DNA from: Cloacibacterium normanense
Lineage (GTDB): Bacteria; Bacteroidota; Bacteroidia; Flavobacteriales; Weeksellaceae
NCBI RefSeq assembly: GCF_003860565.1
Contig: NZ_CP034157.1
Location: forward strand, 310,001 to 374,000
Length of the DNA: 64,000 nt
Reading direction: 5' to 3'
Of the stretch, positions 60,624 through 64,000 are shown one piece after another (position 1 is the stretch's first letter; every line of letters begins with the position of its first letter). The position numbers and the translations under genes were made by a program. The notes under the pieces were generated by a model. It worked only from the letters and a program-made list of their open reading frames with translations, made no database searches and was not told the origin of the DNA.

Positions 60624-60646
60624 AAAGGGGCAATAGATGCCCCTTT
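60624..60646 (-). terminator. terminator of the porin gene
   Basis: A 9-bp stem AAAGGGGCA/TGCCCCTTT followed on the minus strand by a T run. Confidence 0.9.
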
Positions 60647-60674
60647 CTTTCATTTCTTCTATTTCGATTAGCGA

Positions 60675-61976
60675 TTAGAATCCAATTGTAGCTTCGAAAA
60701 CTAAACCATTGAATTTACCTCCGTAAAGAGCTGAAGTTGTACCCCAAGCTGCACTTTCGTTATATTTTTGGTTTACGTATTCTAATTTAGCTAAGATATT
60801 TTTAGTCATGAACCAACCACCTGCTAAGTTGAAACGGTCTATTTTTCTTTCAGCAGCACCGTCATAATCTTTACCACTTACAGTGTTATATTTAGTACCT
60901 ACATAGAATTGTTCTTTTCCACCGAATCTGTAAAGTAATTCAGCTGCGATTTGGTTGTAAGAACCATCAGAATCTCTCTTAGTAGTTGCGTTTAAAGGTT
61001 TGTTACCAGAAACGTGTTCGTAAGTACCGAAGAATTCTAAACCTTGATATTTAACGAATGGGTTAATTTGGATAGCAGTCATTTCTTTGAAACCTGGGTC
61101 AAATCTACCAGTCAGGAAGTTAGAAGTTCCCATAGCATCAGCTGTAGTTAATAATACATAGTAGTATCTAGAACCAGCTCTGTCATCACCGAATAATTTA
61201 CCGTTAGTATTTAAACCGTTAGTTTTGATCACTGAACCAGAAAGTCTGAATCTTAAATCTTCGCTAAGTTGTTTGTCATAAGCAAGTTTTCCGTAGATAG
61301 AAGGAGCGTTATCGTTAGTTCCTTTTACTGCAGTTTGGTTTAATTTACCGTTAGATGCACCAACCATACCCATGAATCCATTAGAGTAGTAGTAAACTTC
61401 CCCAAAAGCTTGAGTAGTGAAAGAATCCATAATGTTATTTTCTACGAAAGCATTGTTAATTGCTTTAGCATTGTCAGTTCTTCTGAAGTGAGAGTCACCG
61501 TAGTTAATGTCATCCATACCTATTTTGATTCTTGCATTTTTCATAAGACCACCTAGGAATCCTTGAGAAATGAAATCTAAGTTATCAATTTGAATGTAAC
61601 CACCTTTTACCCAAGCTTCGTTGTGGTGTCTTGCAGAAAGATAAGTTCTTAAGTGCATTTTAATACCTTTAGCTAAATAAGCATTAAGGTCTAAGTTAGC
61701 AGTTGGTAAGTTGAAGTCAGCACCCATGTTTACAAGTGGAGCAGCAGTAGTTCCTTTTGTACTATGGTCTAGAGATTGGAATTGTAAAGCGAAATCACCA
61801 CCTACAGATACTTTTACTCCATTGTATTCAGGAGCTTCTACTTTAGGGTCTTCGAATACGTTTCTAGTTGATTTTTCAGGTGCAAGATAATCTCTCATAT
61901 CTGCTTCTTGTGCATAGAAAGCTGTGCTTGTTAATACAGTTGAAAGAACAGCGGCTTTAATCCATAAAGTTTTCAT
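60675..61976 (-). CDS. outer-membrane porin-like beta-barrel protein
   Basis: A 433-residue protein with a signal peptide (1-22). The mature protein shows alternating hydrophobic patterns and a terminal strand GLVFEATIGF ending in Phe, as in outer-membrane barrels. It is rich in Tyr, Gly and Asn. Patterns such as LDLNAYLAKGIKMHLRTYLS resemble phosphate-selective or general porins, but the substrate is not visible. It lies between two YceI-type genes and may take part in uptake of what they bind. Confidence 0.8.
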   Translation of the reverse strand: MKTLWIKAAVLSTVLTSTAFYAQEADMRDYLAPEKSTRNVFEDPKVEAPEYNGVKVSVGGDFALQFQSLDHSTKGTTAAPLVNMGADFNLPTANLDLNAYLAKGIKMHLRTYLSARHHNEAWVKGGYIQIDNLDFISQGFLGGLMKNARIKIGMDDINYGDSHFRRTDNAKAINNAFVENNIMDSFTTQAFGEVYYYSNGFMGMVGASNGKLNQTAVKGTNDNAPSIYGKLAYDKQLSEDLRFRLSGSVIKTNGLNTNGKLFGDDRAGSRYYYVLLTTADAMGTSNFLTGRFDPGFKEMTAIQINPFVKYQGLEFFGTYEHVSGNKPLNATTKRDSDGSYNQIAAELLYRFGGKEQFYVGTKYNTVSGKDYDGAAERKIDRFNLAGGWFMTKNILAKLEYVNQKYNESAAWGTTSALYGGKFNGLVFEATIGF

Positions 61977-62010
61977 ACTTTTTTTATTTAATTGTTATTC
62001 ATATTTATTA

Positions 62011-62547
62011 TTAGTTCGCTACGATATTTACGTTTACTGTAACAGCATCACCTGTAGTTACACCTAAGAAACCTGGAGTTTCCATACCGTATTCAGACAT
62101 TTTTAAGCTTTCAGACCCAGTAATTTTATAAGAATTACCATTTTTTTCTACGTTTACAGTAATGTTAACGTTTTTAGTAACACCTGCGATTGTTAATTTA
62201 CCAGCTACGTTGCTTTTTCCTACAGGTAAAGAAGCAGCAGTGAAAGTAATGTTAGGATTTGCATCTGCTTTTAAAGCTTTATAAGCTTTGTTGTCCATCA
62301 TTTTACCTTTTTCACTTTTTAGGTTTTTACTAGCCATTACAAATTTTACATTAGTAATAGCATTACCATTTACAGTACCAGTGAATACTGCAGATGTAGA
62401 AGTCATTGTCCAATCGTGCATTGGAGATGTTCCGTTTACTGCCACTTTAAAAGATTTTCCAGTAACGCTTTGTGCATAAAATACAGCTACTGCTAAAAGG
62501 GAAAGTAAGATAAAAACGCGATTAATTGTTTTGGCTAAATTTTTCAT
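62011..62547 (-). CDS. YceI family periplasmic protein
   Basis: A 178-residue protein with signal peptide (about 1-26) and a typical YceI barrel: GKSFKVAVNGTSPMHDWTM, VMASKNLKSEKGKMMDNKAY, ANPNITFTAASLPV and SYKITGSESLKMSEYGMETP. It begins the YceI-porin-YceI-like run. The porin start lies 35 bases downstream, so the two are likely one transcript. Confidence 0.9.
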   Translation of the reverse strand: MKNLAKTINRVFILLSLLAVAVFYAQSVTGKSFKVAVNGTSPMHDWTMTSTSAVFTGTVNGNAITNVKFVMASKNLKSEKGKMMDNKAYKALKADANPNITFTAASLPVGKSNVAGKLTIAGVTKNVNITVNVEKNGNSYKITGSESLKMSEYGMETPGFLGVTTGDAVTVNVNIVAN

Positions 62548-62820
62548 ATTTTTATTTTTTTTAAAATTTTATTATGAATTATTGAATTTTAACAATACAA
62601 AGATATGCTTATATTTTAAATAATTCCTAAAATTTTCTAAAATATTTACATGATATTTGTCAATTAGCTTATATTGTTATGAAATTCATAATAAAAAGAA
62701 CTTTATATCTGATTATTATCATAAAATATGACATTGATATATATTAAATTAATAAAGAAACTAAAGGACCCTTAAGGATTATTTGAAAATTACCAATAAA
62801 TAATGAATTATTACCAAAAA

Positions 62821-62851
62821 AAAAGAGAACTCTGTTAAAGAGTTCTCTTTT
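62821..62851 (-). terminator. tRNA-Leu terminator
   Basis: A 13-bp stem AAAAGAGAACTCT and complement with loop GTTAA, directly after the tRNA end, and a T run on the minus strand. Confidence 0.9.
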
Positions 62852-62853
62852 TG

Positions 62854-62935
62854 TACCCAGTGCCGGAATCGAACCGGCACATCTTTCGATACTAGAGTTT
62901 GAGTCTAGCGCGTCTACCAATTCCGCCAACTGGGC
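62854..62935 (-). tRNA. tRNA-Leu (CAA anticodon)
   Basis: An 82-base class II tRNA: acceptor GCCCAGT/ACTGGGT, anticodon stem CTAGA/TCTAG with loop CTCAAAC (anticodon CAA), long variable arm around ATCGAAAGAT, T-arm GCCGG/CCGGC and discriminator A. The first acceptor pair is G-T. CCA is not encoded. It reads UUG codons. Confidence 0.95.
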
Positions 62936-63005
62936 ATTAAAAATTGGTGGTGCAAATATAGAATATTTTTATTTTAAAAAAAGAAAATTTCTAGAAAATA
63001 TTTTC

Positions 63006-63773
63006 TTAAAACGCTATTTCTAGTCCATCATATGCAGGATGAACATTCTCTGGCGTCATCGCTTCTATCTCGTCATGGAAGCCAAATCTATTGCTAATAT
63101 GAGTAAGATATGTAGTTTTGGGTTGTAGTTTTTCTACCAATTCTAGAATTTCAGGTAATATATAATGTGCAACATGTGGTTCATCTTTTCTTAAGCAGTT
63201 AATAATAAGAACATCTAAATTTTTCAATTTTTCTTGTTCTTCTTCCGAAATGAAACTGGCATCAGTAATATAAGCGAGGTTTTTGAACTTATAACCTAGA
63301 ATTGGTAACTTATAATGTATTACTTGAATAGGAGTAATTTCTGTGTTTTCTATAATAAATGGTTTATTTCCTATTTCTGTGATTTCAAAACTCGGAGCGC
63401 CAGGATATTTGTCTTCTGTAAAAGCATACGGAAACCTATTTTGAATCTCTTTTCCTACTCTTGGCAAACAATAAATAGAAATATCTTTTCTTTTTTGGAA
63501 AATAATAGGGCGTAAATCATCTAAACCAATAACATGGTCATTATGTTCATGCGTAATTAATAAGGCGTCTAAATTGCTTTCTTGGTTGGTGAGCATTTGT
63601 TGACGAAAATCTGGACCACAATCAATAAGAATCTTTTTTCCATCATCATCCGTAATCATGACAGATGACCTTAGTCTTTTGTCTTTAGGATTAGTAGATA
63701 AGCAAACAGGATGAGTAGATCCAATCACGGGAATGCCTTGTGAAGTGCCAGTTCCTAGAAATTTCAACTTCAT
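63006..63773 (-). CDS. MBL-fold metallo-hydrolase (PhnP-like)
   Basis: A 255-residue protein: MKLKFLGTGTSQGIPVIGST, then the metal-binding motif LITHEHNDHVIGLDDLRP (HxHxDH). FKNLAYITDASFISEEE supplies the Asp ligand, and YLTHISNRFGFHDE a late His. The KFLGTGTSQGIP start is typical of the PhnP/lipoyl-like branch that cleaves cyclic phosphodiesters. There are no phosphonate genes here, so the substrate is uncertain. Confidence 0.9.
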   Translation of the reverse strand: MKLKFLGTGTSQGIPVIGSTHPVCLSTNPKDKRLRSSVMITDDDGKKILIDCGPDFRQQMLTNQESNLDALLITHEHNDHVIGLDDLRPIIFQKRKDISIYCLPRVGKEIQNRFPYAFTEDKYPGAPSFEITEIGNKPFIIENTEITPIQVIHYKLPILGYKFKNLAYITDASFISEEEQEKLKNLDVLIINCLRKDEPHVAHYILPEILELVEKLQPKTTYLTHISNRFGFHDEIEAMTPENVHPAYDGLEIAF

Positions 63774-63820
63774 TTTTGGGTTTTTGTGAGATTTTGGTAA
63801 ATTTACGCAAAATTTTATTC

Positions 63821-64000
63821 ATGTCTGTAATTAAGCAATATCTTACTCCCAAGCAAAAGGCTTTAGCCATCAATTTAGACCCTAATATATATGGTACTTT
63901 TGCAGAAATTGGTGCGGGACAAGAGACGGTTCGTCATTTCTTTAGAGCGGGAGCTGCTTCTCAAACGATTGCAAAAGCAATGTCTGCTTATGATAAGGAT
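63821..64000 (+). CDS. conserved protein of Bacteroidota, N-terminal part
   Basis: The first 60 codons of a gene that leaves the window: MSVIKQYLTPKQKALAINLD, then IYGTFAEIGAGQETVRHFFR and AASQTIAKAMSAYDKD. The stretch is strongly conserved in Bacteroidota as I remember it, and is labelled variously (including nicotinate-nucleotide adenylyltransferase) without clear proof. It is divergent from the MBL-fold gene, the starts being 47 bases apart. Confidence 0.7.
   Translation, partial: MSVIKQYLTPKQKALAINLDPNIYGTFAEIGAGQETVRHFFRAGAASQTIAKAMSAYDKD

Noticed and set aside
62744-62929. A 61-codon frame on the minus strand over the tRNA-Leu
   Set aside because: It is the well-known false frame created by a class II tRNA-Leu (MAELVDALDSNSS). 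The tRNA structure explains the sequence.

Overview
The window is a low-GC bacterial chromosome segment that reads as Bacteroidota, class Flavobacteriia, most likely the Chryseobacterium/Cloacibacterium group (Weeksellaceae). The signs are gliding-motility lipoprotein GldD, type IX secretion (T9SS) C-terminal sorting domains, TAnnTTTG promoter boxes, almost no Shine-Dalgarno sequences, a 29-residue AURKAIP1/COX24-type ribosomal protein, M13 peptidase lipoproteins and the GxxExxY family. The genus is inferred.

Layout. 1-1.3 kb: start of the nuo complex I operon (nuoA, nuoB, start of nuoC, minus strand). 1.3-13.4 kb: mixed housekeeping and secreted genes (acetyltransferase-like protein, zinc peptidase, YigZ, a secreted tail-collar protein paired with a T9SS cargo, ribD, a DUF349 protein, aroE, a secreted T9SS endonuclease I, a LolC/E-like permease, rbfA). 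13.6-15.8 kb: methylmalonyl-CoA epimerase, a CAT-anticodon tRNA, a small GIY-YIG nuclease gene followed by a second copy of the tRNA 3' half and terminator, then an Rrf2 regulator and an NAD(P)-binding reductase with matching operator-like repeats. 15.8-28 kb: M23 peptidase, gpsA, aminopeptidase P, an esterase, a PLP-dependent gamma-lyase with a divergent Lrp regulator, a desaturase, tyrS, an ECF-like sigma factor, lipA and cinA. 28-35 kb: a DUF2807 protein and two tandem M13 peptidases, two of these three genes carrying the same foldable leader element, then a hydrolase, a lipoprotein and a flavin reductase. 36-42.4 kb: a GxxExxY cassette flanked by repeats, then tyrosine catabolism (hppD, hmgA, fahA) with an acyl-CoA:CoA transferase. 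42.5-50.9 kb: CBS protein, mpl, an acyltransferase, Nudix, an orphan accessory pair, RNase G, a bL38-like protein, HU and mutY. 51-64 kb: gldD, a PfkB kinase, two parvulin chaperones, a nitronate-monooxygenase-like enzyme, rhodanese, queG, a DUF2459 protein, a YceI/porin/YceI-like group, tRNA-Leu(CAA), an MBL-fold hydrolase and the start of a conserved protein.

The genes are mostly core metabolism and envelope biology. The unusual content lies between them. The best candidate for an undescribed system is the GIY-YIG unit at 14.17-14.61 kb. It looks inserted in the anticodon loop of a tRNA gene, rebuilding the tRNA and leaving a displaced 3' half behind, which is now broken by a short palindrome. 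Next come the GxxExxY gene between inverted repeats (36.0-36.7 kb), the twin leader element (28.19 and 31.28 kb), and several families of short hairpin or MITE-like repeats. All family calls come from reading the sequence; no database search was run.
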